This document shows positions 7,444-17,193 of a stretch of 64,000 nucleotides of DNA, one piece after another; the stretch's first letter is position 1, and each line of letters begins with the position of its first letter. The stretch spans positions 412,433-476,432 of the forward strand of contig NZ_VWVM01000002.1 in the NCBI RefSeq assembly GCF_008632075.1. Reading direction: 5' to 3'. Both the position numbers and the translations under genes were made by a program. This DNA is from Candidatus Pantoea gossypiicola (GTDB taxonomy: Bacteria; Pseudomonadota; Gammaproteobacteria; Enterobacterales; Enterobacteriaceae). The notes under the pieces were generated by a model. The model was not told the origin of the DNA. It searched no databases and worked only from the letters and a program-made list of their open reading frames with translations.

Positions 7444-8698
7444 GGCGCGACTCCTTCATATTGTTTTCGCGTACACGATCCCAGGTTAATCGCGGGTCAA
7501 AGGTCATGGCAGCGATCATGGTAATAATGACCACCATCGCAAACAATACTGCCCCCCACGCGGGATAAACATTCATTAATTGCCCCATACGCACCAGCGC
7601 AGAGAGCACGGCAATCACAAACACGTCGATCATCGACCAGCGGCCAACAAACTCGACCACTTCATAAATCTTATGCATTTTGTGGCTGTCCCGCCGTCCG
7701 CGTCCGCTGGCATCCCAGCAGAGCCAGCCAATTGCCAGCATTTTCAGCGTCGGCACCATGATGCTGGCGATAAAGATCACCAGCGCCACCGGATAGGAGC
7801 CATCAGCCCACAGCACAATCACCCCCGCCATGATATTGGAGGGATAGGCACTGCCCAGCGTCTCCGTAACCATAATCGGCATCAGGTTAGCCGGAATGTA
7901 GAGCAGCACCGAGGTGAGCAGCAGCGCCAGCGTCCATTGCAGGCTGTGCTTACGCCGCGCCTGTGCGGTAACGCCACAGCGTGGGCAGGTGTGCTCAGCT
8001 TCCGGCAGAATGGCGGTACAGCAGGGACAGGAGCGCAGGCCCTGCTCTAAACCACTGATGCCCACTTCGGGTGAATGAGGGGTAGCGGGTCGCGGGGAAA
8101 GACCGTCCCACAAGCCCCGCCGGTCAACGCACTGAAAGGCCCGCAACTGTAACAGGCAGAACATCACCCACGGCCAGAAGCTGGTTTCCAGTCCGATATC
8201 ACCATAGGCCATCAGCTTGACGAAGCTGACCAGTACGCCCGCCATAAAGATTTCTGCCATGCCCCAGTTACGCAGCTGAAACAGGCTACGTGCCAGACCA
8301 GTTTTGAGGCGGACGGGCAGAGGGATCGGATTGACCAGCAGAATAATGGTGACCATGCAATAGGCCGGAACCGCCTGCACAAACAGCAGAAACAGTGTCG
8401 CCAGGCTGCTGTAATCTTCCGTCACCATCACTTGTGGGATCTGCGACAGCGTAATCTGGCTGGTCAGCCCCGCCACTTTCATGGAGACAAAAGGAAACAG
8501 ATTCGCCAGCAGCAGCATAAAAAGTGCCGCCAGCGCATAGCCCGTTGGCCGTTTGCGGGGTTCGTGCCAGTTAGCCGTCAGAGAGGTATCGCAGCGCGGG
8601 CATGACGCACGGCTGCCAACGGGAATGTCCGGCAGCTTAATCATTAAATCGCATTGTGGACAGAGCATCCACGCGTTACTTTTCACTGCTGAACACAT
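7430..8698 (-). CDS. pqiA: PqiA, inner-membrane component of the Pqi lipid transporter
   Basis: PqiA is the integral inner-membrane partner that feeds or receives lipids from PqiB. The 422 residues (E. coli 417) hold two homologous PqiA domains. Each starts with a zinc-ribbon pair: Cys13/16 with Cys33/36 in the first, and SCPCC...CPRC before the second. Each then has four hydrophobic segments, such as ALAALFMLLLANLFPFV and LQWTLALLLTSVLLYIPANL. The start at 8698 gives the family's short leader before the first ribbon. It is 14 bases downstream of uup and overlaps pqiB. Confidence 0.95.
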   Translation of the reverse strand: MCSAVKSNAWMLCPQCDLMIKLPDIPVGSRASCPRCDTSLTANWHEPRKRPTGYALAALFMLLLANLFPFVSMKVAGLTSQITLSQIPQVMVTEDYSSLATLFLLFVQAVPAYCMVTIILLVNPIPLPVRLKTGLARSLFQLRNWGMAEIFMAGVLVSFVKLMAYGDIGLETSFWPWVMFCLLQLRAFQCVDRRGLWDGLSPRPATPHSPEVGISGLEQGLRSCPCCTAILPEAEHTCPRCGVTAQARRKHSLQWTLALLLTSVLLYIPANLMPIMVTETLGSAYPSNIMAGVIVLWADGSYPVALVIFIASIMVPTLKMLAIGWLCWDASGRGRRDSHKMHKIYEVVEFVGRWSMIDVFVIAVLSALVRMGQLMNVYPAWGAVLFAMVVIITMIAAMTFDPRLTWDRVRENNMKESRLDGN

Positions 8699-8712
8699 CC
8701 GTTAGCCCTGCC

Positions 8713-10629
8713 CTACGCGCCGTTTTTCAGTGACTCAAGCTCTTCCCAGCGCGCAAAAGCGGTTTCCAGCTCCTGCTCAGCCTGAGCCAGATTATCCAGC
8801 ACTGGTTGCGTCTGATCGTGTGCCTGACTGAAGAAGTCCGGGTGACTCATTTTCGCCTGCAGTTCACCGATGCGCGCTTCCAGCTGCTCCAGTTTTTGCG
8901 GCAGCTGTTCCAGCTCACGCGCCAGATTGTAGCTGAGCTTATTCACGCTACGCTTCGCTTCACTCTTTTCGGCGGTGGGCTTAGCGGTATTCGCTGTCGC
9001 TTTTGCCGGTGAAGCAGACCTGTGCTGCCGGTAAGCGGCACGCTGCTGCTGCGCATCGTGATAACCGCCAACAAAGGTACCAATTTCGCCGTTGCCTTCA
9101 AAAATCCAGCACTCGGTGACCGTATTGTCGACGAACTGACGATCGTGGCTCACCAGTAAGACAGTGCCCTGATAACCATCAATCAGCTCTTCCAGCAGCT
9201 CCAGCGTTTCGACATCGAGGTCGTTGGTCGGTTCATCGAGGATCATCAGGTTGCTGGGACGCAGGAACAGACGCGCCAGCAGCAGGCGGTTACGTTCCCC
9301 ACCAGAGAGCGCGCGCACCGGCGTCATAGCCCGTTTCGGATGGAACAGGAAGTCCTGCAGATAACCCAGAACGTGACGCGGTTTGCCGTTGACCAGCACT
9401 TCCTGCTTGCCTTCGGCCAGATTGTCCATCACGGTGCGATCCGGATCCAGCTCCGCACGGTGCTGGTCAAAATAGGCCACTTCCAGCTTGGTGCCGGAAT
9501 GCACGCGGCCATGATCGGCCTTAAGCTGTTGCAGCATCAGGCGCAGCAGTGTGGTTTTACCGCAACCATTTGGCCCAATCAAAGCAATCTTGTCGCCACG
9601 CTGTACCTGGGAAGAGAAATCCTTCACCAGCACTTTGCCATCGACCGCGTAATCGACATTTTCCAGTTCAAAGACAATTTTGCCCGAGCGGGAGGCTTCG
9701 CCCACCTGCATGTTAGCCTTGCCCATCACTTCGCGGCGTTCAGAACGCTCGCGACGCAGGGCTTTCAGCGCACGCACGCGACCTTCATTGCGGGTACGAC
9801 GGGCTTTGATGCCCTGACGGATCCACACCTCTTCCTGCGCCAGCTTGCGGTCAAACTCCGCGTTCTGCATCTCTTCGACGCGCAGCGCTTCCTCTTTACC
9901 CGCCAGATACTGATCGTAGTTGCCCGGCCAGGAGACCAGTTTGCCGCGGTCAAGGTCGACGATCCGCGTCGCCATGTTGCGGATAAACGAACGGTCATGG
10001 GAGATAAAGACGATGCTGCCGCTGAAGTTCTTCAGGAAGGTTTCCAGCCAGTCGATGGTTTCAATATCGAGGTGGTTGGTGGGCTCATCCAGCATCAGAA
10101 CGCGCGGATTGCTCACCAGCGCACGGCCCAGCGCCGCTTTACGCAGCCAGCCGCCGGAGAGCGATGAGAGCTCGGTATCGGGCTTCAGGCCAATCTGCTC
10201 GAGCACATCATGGATACGGCTTTCCAGCTGCCACAGATTCTGATGGTCGAGAATGCTCTGCAGACGCGCCATCTCATTGAGGTTTTTATCGCTGGGATCG
10301 TCCATCACCAGATGGGAAATGGCGTGATAGGCTTTCAGATGCTCAGCCTGCTCTTCAACGCCTTCAGCCACAAAGTCATAGACCGAACCGGTAATATTGC
10401 GTGGGGGGTCCTGCTGCAGACGCGCCACGACCAGATCGGTTTCATAAATAATGCGGCCATCATCCAGGGGCTGTTCGCCATTGATGATTTTCATCAGCGT
10501 GGATTTACCCGCACCGTTACGGCCTACCAGACAGACGCGTTCATTCTCTTCGATGTGCAGTTCGGTATTGTCTAACAGCGGCGCATCGCTGAAGGAAAGA
10601 TAGGCACCGTGGATACTGATTAATGACAT
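8713..10629 (-). CDS. uup: Uup, ABC-F family ATPase
   Basis: A cytoplasmic ABC-F ATPase acting on ribosomes; E. coli uup mutants show increased precise excision of transposons. The 638 residues carry two nucleotide-binding domains. The first has Walker A GRNGAGKST (residues 36-44) and signature LSGGWLRKAALGRAL. The second has GPNGCGKTT and LSGGERNRLLLARL. Both have DEPTN Walker B regions. Between them lies the basic ABC-F linker (RQGIKARRTRNEGRV). A C-terminal coiled coil (ELEQLPQKLEQLEARIGELQ region) is the Uup-specific DNA-binding part. It lies 6 bases after rlmL and 14 before pqiA, so one transcript is likely. Confidence 0.95.
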   Translation of the reverse strand: MSLISIHGAYLSFSDAPLLDNTELHIEENERVCLVGRNGAGKSTLMKIINGEQPLDDGRIIYETDLVVARLQQDPPRNITGSVYDFVAEGVEEQAEHLKAYHAISHLVMDDPSDKNLNEMARLQSILDHQNLWQLESRIHDVLEQIGLKPDTELSSLSGGWLRKAALGRALVSNPRVLMLDEPTNHLDIETIDWLETFLKNFSGSIVFISHDRSFIRNMATRIVDLDRGKLVSWPGNYDQYLAGKEEALRVEEMQNAEFDRKLAQEEVWIRQGIKARRTRNEGRVRALKALRRERSERREVMGKANMQVGEASRSGKIVFELENVDYAVDGKVLVKDFSSQVQRGDKIALIGPNGCGKTTLLRLMLQQLKADHGRVHSGTKLEVAYFDQHRAELDPDRTVMDNLAEGKQEVLVNGKPRHVLGYLQDFLFHPKRAMTPVRALSGGERNRLLLARLFLRPSNLMILDEPTNDLDVETLELLEELIDGYQGTVLLVSHDRQFVDNTVTECWIFEGNGEIGTFVGGYHDAQQQRAAYRQHRSASPAKATANTAKPTAEKSEAKRSVNKLSYNLARELEQLPQKLEQLEARIGELQAKMSHPDFFSQAHDQTQPVLDNLAQAEQELETAFARWEELESLKNGA

Positions 10630-10635
10630 GTAATC

Positions 10636-12750
10636 TTATTCCTTACCGGCATGAGTGATCAGCCAGCAGTTGTGAATCTGACGGTTACGCGCAAAGTCCT
10701 GCGACTGCGTTTTCTGGGTAATATCCTGCGCCTGCAGGCCCAGTGTTTTCAGACCATCCATGTCCATTTTGAAACCACGTTTATTATTAGAGAACATGAT
10801 GGTGCCGCCGCGACGCAGCATGCGCTTCAGATTACGCATCAGCATCATATGATCGCGCTGAACGTCAAAGCTCTCTTCCATACGTTTTGAGTTGGAGAAG
10901 GTTGGCGGATCGATAAAGATCAGGTCAAAATTCTCATCGCTCTCATTCAGCCAGCTCAGGCAGTCTGCCTGCATCAGACGGTGCTGACGCCCGGTCAGCC
11001 CATTGAGACGCAGGTTGCGCTCCGCCCATTCCAGATAGGTACGCGACATATCTACCGTGGTGGTTGAGCGCGCACCGCCCAGACCGGCGTGCACACTGGC
11101 GGTGGCGGTGTAGGCAAACAGGTTCAGGAAATCTTTGCCCTGACTCATCTGACCGAGCATTTTACGGGCAATGCGGTGATCGAGGAACAGGCCGGTGTCG
11201 AGATAGTCGGTCAGGTTCACCCAGAAATGCGCATTAAACTCTTTAACTTCAAAATAGTCGCCCTTCTCGCCGAGCTTCTGATACTGCGCTTTACCTTTCT
11301 GGCGCTCACGCGTTTTCATAATCAGGCGGTCAGCGGGCAGCTGCAGTACGCTCAGTGTTGCGCTGATCACATCGAACAGGCGCTGCCGCGCTTTATTTGG
11401 ATCGATGGTCTTCGGTGGCGCATACTCCTGGATAATCACCCAGTCGCCATAGCGATCGACAGCAACGTTGTAGTCTGGCAGATCGGCATCGTAAATGCGG
11501 TAGCATTCAATGCCTTCCTGGCGTGCCCACTTCTCCAGCTTCTTCACATTTTTACGCAGACGGTTTGCGTAATCTTCCGCAATCTGTCCGGCGCTTTCAT
11601 GGCTGTTAACCGCCAGCTGATAGTTTTTCTGCACGCAATCCAGCGGACCATTCTTCGCTTTAAACTGGCGATCGGCTCGCAGTTGCAGGCAGCTTAGCAG
11701 TTCAGGCGAGGCGCTGAACAGCGACAGGTTCCAGCCGCCAAAATGCTGCTTCATCAGACGTCCGAGCTGGCTGTGGAGCGCAATCAGGGCCGGTTCGCTC
11801 TCCAGACGTTCACCGTACGGCGGGTTACTCAGCACCGTACCGTAAACCGCCGGATCGAGCGGATTGGTCAACTGCAGCAGGTCCTGCTGCGCAAACGTAA
11901 AGAGTTCAAAGACACCAGCACGACGGGCATTCGCCTGCGCCCACTCCAGTACCCGACCATTGTTATCGTAGCCAAAGAAGCGCGCCTGAGTCGCGGCCGT
12001 GCCTGCGCGGGCACGGTTCTGCGCCTCGGTTTTCACGTCCTGCCACAGCGCAGCATCAAACTTGTTCCAGGCAGTGAAGCCCCAGTGCTTACGTAGCAGG
12101 CCCGGTGCCCGATCGCAGGCGATCAGCGCCGCTTCAATCAGCAGCGTACCCGAACCACACATCGGGTCGATCAGCGGCGTGGTCGGCTCCCAGCCTGAAC
12201 GCAGCACAATCGCCGCCGCCAGGGTCTCTTTTAACGGAGCCTGACCCGTCTGCTGGCGATAACCGCGCTGATGCAGTGAGGTGCCGCTAAGATCCAGCGC
12301 AATGCTGGCGCGATCGTCATTCAGCCAGACGTTGACACGAATATCCGCCTGCTCACGATCGACATCAGGCCGCTCGAGATTCTGACGGGTAAAGCTGTCC
12401 ACGATGGCATCTTTCACTTTCAGCGCGCCGAACTGGCTGTTACGAATCGAATCGTTGGTGCCGCTGAAATGCACGACAAAGGTTTTATCGCTGCCGAACA
12501 TCGACGGCCAGTCCACGCTCTGTACACCCAGATAGAGATCGAGATCGCTGTAGACGCCAAATTCTCCCAGCGGCAACAGGATGCGTGATGCTAAACGGCT
12601 CCACATCAGGCTTTGGTACATGACGCGATCGTCGGCTTCGTAGTGAACGCCTCCCTGCACCACTTGCAAATCCTGCGCGCCCAGCGCGTCCAGCTCACTT
12701 TTTAACAGCTCTTCGAGCCCACGCGCCGTGCTGGCAAACAGAGAATTCAT
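10636..12750 (-). CDS. rlmL: RlmL/RlmK, bifunctional 23S rRNA methyltransferase
   Basis: A fused enzyme making m2G2445 (N-terminal RlmL half) and m7G2069 (C-terminal RlmK half) in 23S rRNA, using S-adenosylmethionine. The 704 residues (E. coli 702) contain a THUMP domain in the first 150 or so. A first Rossmann methyltransferase follows, with [17 protein letters not shown] and the amino-methylation motif [10 protein letters not shown]. The second methyltransferase has [16 protein letters not shown] and [14 protein letters not shown]. The ATG at 12750 begins [16 protein letters not shown], as in the family. It heads the rlmL-uup-pqiABC run and is divergent from ycbX over a 110-base region (12751-12860). 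Confidence 0.96.
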   Translation of the reverse strand: MNSLFASTARGLEELLKSELDALGAQDLQVVQGGVHYEADDRVMYQSLMWSRLASRILLPLGEFGVYSDLDLYLGVQSVDWPSMFGSDKTFVVHFSGTNDSIRNSQFGALKVKDAIVDSFTRQNLERPDVDREQADIRVNVWLNDDRASIALDLSGTSLHQRGYRQQTGQAPLKETLAAAIVLRSGWEPTTPLIDPMCGSGTLLIEAALIACDRAPGLLRKHWGFTAWNKFDAALWQDVKTEAQNRARAGTAATQARFFGYDNNGRVLEWAQANARRAGVFELFTFAQQDLLQLTNPLDPAVYGTVLSNPPYGERLESEPALIALHSQLGRLMKQHFGGWNLSLFSASPELLSCLQLRADRQFKAKNGPLDCVQKNYQLAVNSHESAGQIAEDYANRLRKNVKKLEKWARQEGIECYRIYDADLPDYNVAVDRYGDWVIIQEYAPPKTIDPNKARQRLFDVISATLSVLQLPADRLIMKTRERQKGKAQYQKLGEKGDYFEVKEFNAHFWVNLTDYLDTGLFLDHRIARKMLGQMSQGKDFLNLFAYTATASVHAGLGGARSTTTVDMSRTYLEWAERNLRLNGLTGRQHRLMQADCLSWLNESDENFDLIFIDPPTFSNSKRMEESFDVQRDHMMLMRNLKRMLRRGGTIMFSNNKRGFKMDMDGLKTLGLQAQDITQKTQSQDFARNRQIHNCWLITHAGKE

Positions 12751-12860
12751 ATCGTCACTTTTTAACTCTTGAGAAAATTGTCGCGCATTATAGCGAATCG
12801 GAGACCTATGTCATAAAGTTAGCTTCTTTTGTGTCGCGCGTCGGGTTCAAGGAGAACACC

Positions 12861-13970
12861 ATGATCACGCTTTCCCGCTTATTTATTCATCCTGTGAAGT
12901 CAATGCGGGGATTAGCGTTGTCACATGCGCTGGTCACTGACAGCGGACTGGCGTTTGATCGTCTGTTTATGGTGACCGAACCTGATGGCACCTTTATTAC
13001 TGCACGCCAGCACCCGGAGATGGTGCGCTTTACACCCGCGATCCTGCCGGATGGCCTGCTGCTGGTCGCGCCGGATGGCAGCCAGTCCCTGATCCGCTTC
13101 AGCGATTTTAGTGAGCAGGATCATCCCACCGAAGTCTGGGGCAACCACTTCACTGCGCGCATTGCGCCCGAAGCAGTTAATCAGTGGCTGAGCCAGTTCT
13201 TCCCGCGTGACGTTCAGCTGCGCTGGGTCGGGCCGCAACCGACTCGCCGGGTCAAAAAGTTTGATCATATTCCGCTGAGCTTTGCCGATGGCTTTCCGTT
13301 TTTGCTGATCAACAATGCTTCGCTGCACGATCTGCAACAGCGCTGCCCGGCCAGCGTCCGTGCCGAACAGTTTCGCCCGAATCTGATCGTCAGCGGTGCG
13401 GCCGCCTGGGATGAGGATAGCTGGGCAGAGATTCAGATTGGTGACGTCATTTTTGAGGCTCCCAAGCCCTGCAGTCGCTGTGTACTTACCACGGTCAGCA
13501 CCGAGACCGGACTTAAGCATCCGACCGGTCATCCGCTGGCGACACTGCAGACTTTCCGCACCGCTCAGGATGGCAGTGGTGACATCGATTTCGGTCTGAA
13601 CTTAGTGGCGCGTAACAGTGGTGTGGTGCGTGTGGGTGATGAAATGATCGTCCTGAAACGTCATGCGCCGCGCAGCTATGGTGCCGGCGAAGTGGTCGAA
13701 ACGCTGAAACCACAGCAACAGATTCCGGATGCCGTGACCATCACGTTTCAGGGTCAGACCTTCACCGGAGATAATCAGCAGGTATTACTGGATCAGCTGG
13801 AGATGCAGGGTTTTCGCATCCCTTACTCCTGTCGGGCAGGTCTGTGTGGTAGCTGCAAGCTGAATCTGGTGACCGGTGAGGTAAAGGCGCTTAAACAGAG
13901 TGCCCTGCGTCAGGACGGCACACTCTTAAGCTGCAGCTGTATTCCGGCAGGTGATATAGAAGTGAAGTAA
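12861..13970 (+). CDS. ycbX: YcbX, MOSC/2Fe-2S molybdenum-cofactor enzyme
   Basis: YcbX carries molybdenum cofactor and detoxifies N-hydroxylated bases such as 6-hydroxylaminopurine, with CysJ as electron donor in E. coli. The 369 residues equal the E. coli length. They comprise an N-terminal MOSC-N beta-barrel ([14 protein letters not shown]), the MOSC domain with the cofactor-binding cysteine region [11 protein letters not shown], and a C-terminal plant-type ferredoxin with [10 protein letters not shown] and a last cysteine in LLSCSC. The start at 12861 follows AAGGAG (12849-12854); a longer in-frame start would place extra residues over the ribosome-binding site. Its stop codon directly abuts that of zapC. 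Confidence 0.95.
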   Translation: MITLSRLFIHPVKSMRGLALSHALVTDSGLAFDRLFMVTEPDGTFITARQHPEMVRFTPAILPDGLLLVAPDGSQSLIRFSDFSEQDHPTEVWGNHFTARIAPEAVNQWLSQFFPRDVQLRWVGPQPTRRVKKFDHIPLSFADGFPFLLINNASLHDLQQRCPASVRAEQFRPNLIVSGAAAWDEDSWAEIQIGDVIFEAPKPCSRCVLTTVSTETGLKHPTGHPLATLQTFRTAQDGSGDIDFGLNLVARNSGVVRVGDEMIVLKRHAPRSYGAGEVVETLKPQQQIPDAVTITFQGQTFTGDNQQVLLDQLEMQGFRIPYSCRAGLCGSCKLNLVTGEVKALKQSALRQDGTLLSCSCIPAGDIEVK

Positions 13971-14510
13971 TCAGACCGCGCGGGCGTAGTGCGCGACATC
14001 CTGGTACCAGGGTTGCAGGCGATCGTTCATCACCTTGATGGCATCGCCGAGAACCATATTTTTACCCGCCAGGGTTAATCCTGGCTGCGCCAGCAGGCAG
14101 AGTGCCGCATTATCACCGCTCTCAACCACCAGCAGACGTGCCTGTGTGCCCTCTTCGGCCAGCGTAACCTGCACCATCTCACCGGGACGGGGCTGCATTG
14201 CAGGGGCATAAGCGGCGAAATGCCAGCTTTTTGGCATCAGTGGTTTGAGGAAACGCGCGGCGACCAGCGCATTCAGCACCAGTTCAGCGCAATGGCTGCC
14301 ACTGAGTTTGCACTGACGGCAGGTCTCTTCAAAGGTGTAATACAGAGCGGCGTCATCGACACAGAAACCCGACTCAGAGAACGCATCCGGCGTGAGCATT
14401 TTGCGGGAAAAGCGGGAACGAAAAAGCATCCCGTCAGCCAGGTCGAGCATCATTCGGTCATGGCTGCTATCAAAATACCAGCGCCAGTTATCATCGGGTT
14501 TAATTTTCAT
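13971..14510 (-). CDS. zapC: ZapC, FtsZ-ring stabilising protein
   Basis: ZapC binds FtsZ, bundles its filaments and suppresses its GTPase at the division site. The 179 residues (E. coli 180) begin [20 protein letters not shown] and contain the conserved [22 protein letters not shown] and [15 protein letters not shown] segments and PKSWHFA. The frame is open for 29 more codons upstream, but that part has no family match, so the ATG at 14510 is used. It is convergent with ycbX with no base between the stop codons, and downstream of pyrD on the same strand. Confidence 0.93.
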   Translation of the reverse strand: MKIKPDDNWRWYFDSSHDRMMLDLADGMLFRSRFSRKMLTPDAFSESGFCVDDAALYYTFEETCRQCKLSGSHCAELVLNALVAARFLKPLMPKSWHFAAYAPAMQPRPGEMVQVTLAEEGTQARLLVVESGDNAALCLLAQPGLTLAGKNMVLGDAIKVMNDRLQPWYQDVAHYARAV

Positions 14511-14618
14511 CGTGTGCCCTGTATTTACCGCTGCGCCAAAAATCGCGCAGAATTCAGCGAAAAAAGAAACATAAGGAAAAGCTGAAAAAGCGTGCAACAG
14601 GACAAAATATAAACGAGC

Positions 14619-14645
14619 CGAGGGGATAAATAAACCCCCCGGCCA
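14619..14645 (-). terminator. Probable pyrD terminator
   Basis: On the minus strand GCCGGGGGG and CCCCTCGGC form a G-C-rich stem with a wobble pair around an AT loop, followed by CGTTTAT. It lies about 20 bases beyond the pyrD stop. The T-run is weak. Confidence 0.5.
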
Positions 14646-14663
14646 ATCATTGTGAGAATTGTC

Positions 14664-15674
14664 TTAGAGATGCGTGACGATATCTTTAATTAATCCTGGC
14701 CCCTGATAAATAAAGCCTGAATAAATCTGAACCAGCGTTGCGCCAGCGGCGATTTTTTCACGCGCAGCGGTCAGAGAATCGATGCCGCCAACGCCGATAA
14801 TGGGAAGGCGTCCCTGCAGTTCCTGAGAGAGGCGCTGGATCACTGCCGTACTGCGCGACTGCACTGGCCGTCCACTTAATCCACCCGCTTCTTCTGCATG
14901 CTTAAGACCGCTTACCAGCGTACGATCGAGCGTTGTATTGCTGGCAATGACGCCATCAATCTGATGCCGAATCAAACTGTCCGCGACCTGAATTAACTCT
15001 TCCTCAGAGAGATCGGGCGCAATTTTTACGGCCAGCGGAACATATTTAAGATGACGCTTTTCAAGCTCTTTTTGTTTTTGTTTGATGGAAGAAAGCAAAT
15101 CATCCAGCGCCTCGCCATATTGCAGTGAACGCAAACCTGGCGTGTTAGGCGACGAAATATTGATGGCGATATAGCCGGCATGGGCATAGACCTTTTCCAT
15201 GCAGATCAGATAATCCTCTTTGCCCTGCTCAACCGGCGTATCTTTATTTTTACCGATATTGATCCCGAGCACGCCGTTAAAACGCGCTTTTTTCACATTC
15301 TCAACCAGGTGGTCAACGCCCAGATTATTAAATCCCATCCGGTTGATAATGCCGCCGGCTTCCACCAGACGAAACATCCGCGGCTTATCATTACCTGCCT
15401 GCGCGCGCGGCGTGACGGTGCCGACTTCAACAAAACCAAACCCCATCGCCGCAAACGCATCAATGCACTCTGCGTTCTTATCCAGACCCGCAGCCAGGCC
15501 CAGGGCATTTTTAAAGGTCAGTCCCATGCAGGTAACCGGACGCGACGGCAGATTCTGGCGATAAAACCGCTCCAGCGGCGTGCCGTTCATAAAACGCAGT
15601 TGCTGAAAGGTGAGTTCGTGCGCGCGTTCGGGGTCGAGTTTAAACAGCGCCGGTCGGACGATAGGATAAAACAT
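14664..15674 (-). CDS. pyrD: Dihydroorotate dehydrogenase (quinone), class 2
   Basis: PyrD oxidises dihydroorotate to orotate in pyrimidine synthesis, using FMN and passing electrons to membrane quinone. The 336 residues equal the E. coli length. The class 2 N-terminal helical membrane-association part ([23 protein letters not shown]) is followed by the barrel with [14 protein letters not shown], the catalytic-serine loop [15 protein letters not shown], and the FMN phosphate-binding end GVGGIDS...[12 protein letters not shown]. The ATG at 15674 follows CAGGAGAG on the minus strand. The 134-base upstream gap holds an inverted repeat at 15727-15756. Confidence 0.97.
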   Translation of the reverse strand: MFYPIVRPALFKLDPERAHELTFQQLRFMNGTPLERFYRQNLPSRPVTCMGLTFKNALGLAAGLDKNAECIDAFAAMGFGFVEVGTVTPRAQAGNDKPRMFRLVEAGGIINRMGFNNLGVDHLVENVKKARFNGVLGINIGKNKDTPVEQGKEDYLICMEKVYAHAGYIAINISSPNTPGLRSLQYGEALDDLLSSIKQKQKELEKRHLKYVPLAVKIAPDLSEEELIQVADSLIRHQIDGVIASNTTLDRTLVSGLKHAEEAGGLSGRPVQSRSTAVIQRLSQELQGRLPIIGVGGIDSLTAAREKIAAGATLVQIYSGFIYQGPGLIKDIVTHL

Positions 15675-15726
15675 GCACTCTCCTGAAGGACGGAAGCAAT
15701 CGTGAAAGTCGGTGCACGGGAAAATG

Positions 15727-15756
15727 TGCGCCAGAATGGTAAAGTGCTCTGGCGCA
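15727..15756. repeat. Inverted repeat between the flippase gene and pyrD
   Basis: Perfect 9-base arms TGCGCCAGA (15727-15735) and TCTGGCGCA (15748-15756) flank a 12-base spacer. It is downstream of the flippase gene and upstream of pyrD on the minus strand, where the stem is followed by CATTTTCCC. It may be the terminator of the accessory pair or part of the pyrD control region. Confidence 0.6.
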
Positions 15757-15808
15757 AAAGTAAATCGAAGGGCGGGGATGCAGAAAACTATATGAACATG
15801 CTTTGATC

Positions 15809-17110
15809 TTAAACGGCGGAATCGTTTACGGGCTGGTTTTTCACTTCGGAAGGAAACAGATACTCCCGCAGAATACCGTGACGTTGCATGATGCCAAAGA
15901 TACCAAGACAGACAAACGCTTCAGCCCCCACCATCGACCATGCGGCACCGATAGCACCAAACTTCCACGCCAGGAAACAGCATAGCGGCACGTTTATCAC
16001 GCCAGCGGCCATCATGACCCACATACGCTGACGCGCCAGACCATGTGGGATCAGAATCTGCAATCCAGCCGGATAAGCAATGTTGCCGAACAGGAAGCAG
16101 AGCACGAAGACGCGCAGCACATCCGCCGACGGAATAAAGTCTTTACCCAGTAAAATAGAGACCACCAGGTCAGCAAAGAACCAGGTAAAGATCACAATCG
16201 ACAGACTCAGGGAGAACGACAGCAGCAGGCTTTTGCGCGTCGCCGCAATGGCGGCACGTTTATCCCGGCCAAACAGGTGGCTGACGCGCGGGAAGAAAGC
16301 ACTGCCGATCTGCTCGGGTACAGAGTTAGCTGCTTTACGCAGACGATCTGCACCGTTGTAGATACCGACCATATAGGTAGAGGTAAAGGACGCCAGGATC
16401 ACCACGTTGACGCTGTTAAACAGATTGGCACCCGCGATAGCAATAAACACATCCATACTGTCTGTGATGCGCTGTTTGATTTCGCGCGGTTCAAAGCGGT
16501 AACGGCCAATGACCTTCATCTCCAGCACAAACTTCAGCGTAATCGCTGCACTGATGATGGAGACCGTGCCAGGGATCAGCGCCGCCAGCCAGGTATCCTG
16601 CGGGGACTTCACCAGCAAAAAGGTCAGCGGAATGGCACAGAAGTTACCGAAGGTGGCAATCATCGCCGTTTTACCCAGCTTCTCAAAACCCTGCATCAGC
16701 CAGCCGAATGAAAACAGCGAGCCTATCAGCGTGGTGCAGTTTGCCAGAATGATAAAAAACAGCGGATGCCAGGCGGGATTAAACCAGGTCGCCGTCAGTA
16801 ACGTGCCACTGGTTACCACCAGCAGCATCAGCTTGGCGTTAAAGGTTGACCAGAAGAGCTGACTGACGCGTTCCTTGTCATCACGATGGTGAGCAATGTC
16901 TTTAGTAGTAAAGACGTTGAATCCCCAGTCAGAGATGGTGCTGCAATAGAGCACGCAGGCGATGGCCAGCGCCAGCGTACCCATCTGCTCTACGCCCAGA
17001 ACGCGGGCAAGATAGGGCAGCGTGGCCAGCGGAAACAAAAATGATGCGCCGCGGTAGGCCAGCAGCGAGAAAATATTAATAACCAGACTTTTATCAAGTA
17101 CTTTTGCCAT
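15809..17110 (-). CDS. Polysaccharide repeat-unit flippase (Wzx/RfbX-like)
   Basis: The 433-residue integral membrane protein belongs to the MATE/PST superfamily of lipid-linked oligosaccharide flippases. It has about 12 hydrophobic segments and the family's N-terminal pattern [20 protein letters not shown] followed by [10 protein letters not shown]. Proteins of this type turn undecaprenyl-linked sugar units to the periplasmic face of the inner membrane. No polymerase (Wzy), initiating transferase or length regulator lies nearby, so its glycan is unknown. It is 83 bases downstream of a family 2 glycosyltransferase on the same strand and probably co-transcribed. It lies where E. coli has the elf fimbrial genes, between pyrD and ssuE, so it is an accessory gene. 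The specific name is left open. Confidence 0.85.
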   Translation of the reverse strand: MAKVLDKSLVINIFSLLAYRGASFLFPLATLPYLARVLGVEQMGTLALAIACVLYCSTISDWGFNVFTTKDIAHHRDDKERVSQLFWSTFNAKLMLLVVTSGTLLTATWFNPAWHPLFFIILANCTTLIGSLFSFGWLMQGFEKLGKTAMIATFGNFCAIPLTFLLVKSPQDTWLAALIPGTVSIISAAITLKFVLEMKVIGRYRFEPREIKQRITDSMDVFIAIAGANLFNSVNVVILASFTSTYMVGIYNGADRLRKAANSVPEQIGSAFFPRVSHLFGRDKRAAIAATRKSLLLSFSLSLSIVIFTWFFADLVVSILLGKDFIPSADVLRVFVLCFLFGNIAYPAGLQILIPHGLARQRMWVMMAAGVINVPLCCFLAWKFGAIGAAWSMVGAEAFVCLGIFGIMQRHGILREYLFPSEVKNQPVNDSAV

Positions 17111-17193
17111 GACGCAACAACCTTATACACATTGCATGTCTCACCTTCTCATTTCGCTAAGGCATAAACAATATCGCTTCACATTTTTCAGAA

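Noticed and set aside
15690..15715. Possible PurR operator before pyrD (GAAGCAATCGTGAAAG)
   Set aside because: Only the left half-site resembles the PurR consensus; the right half does not match.
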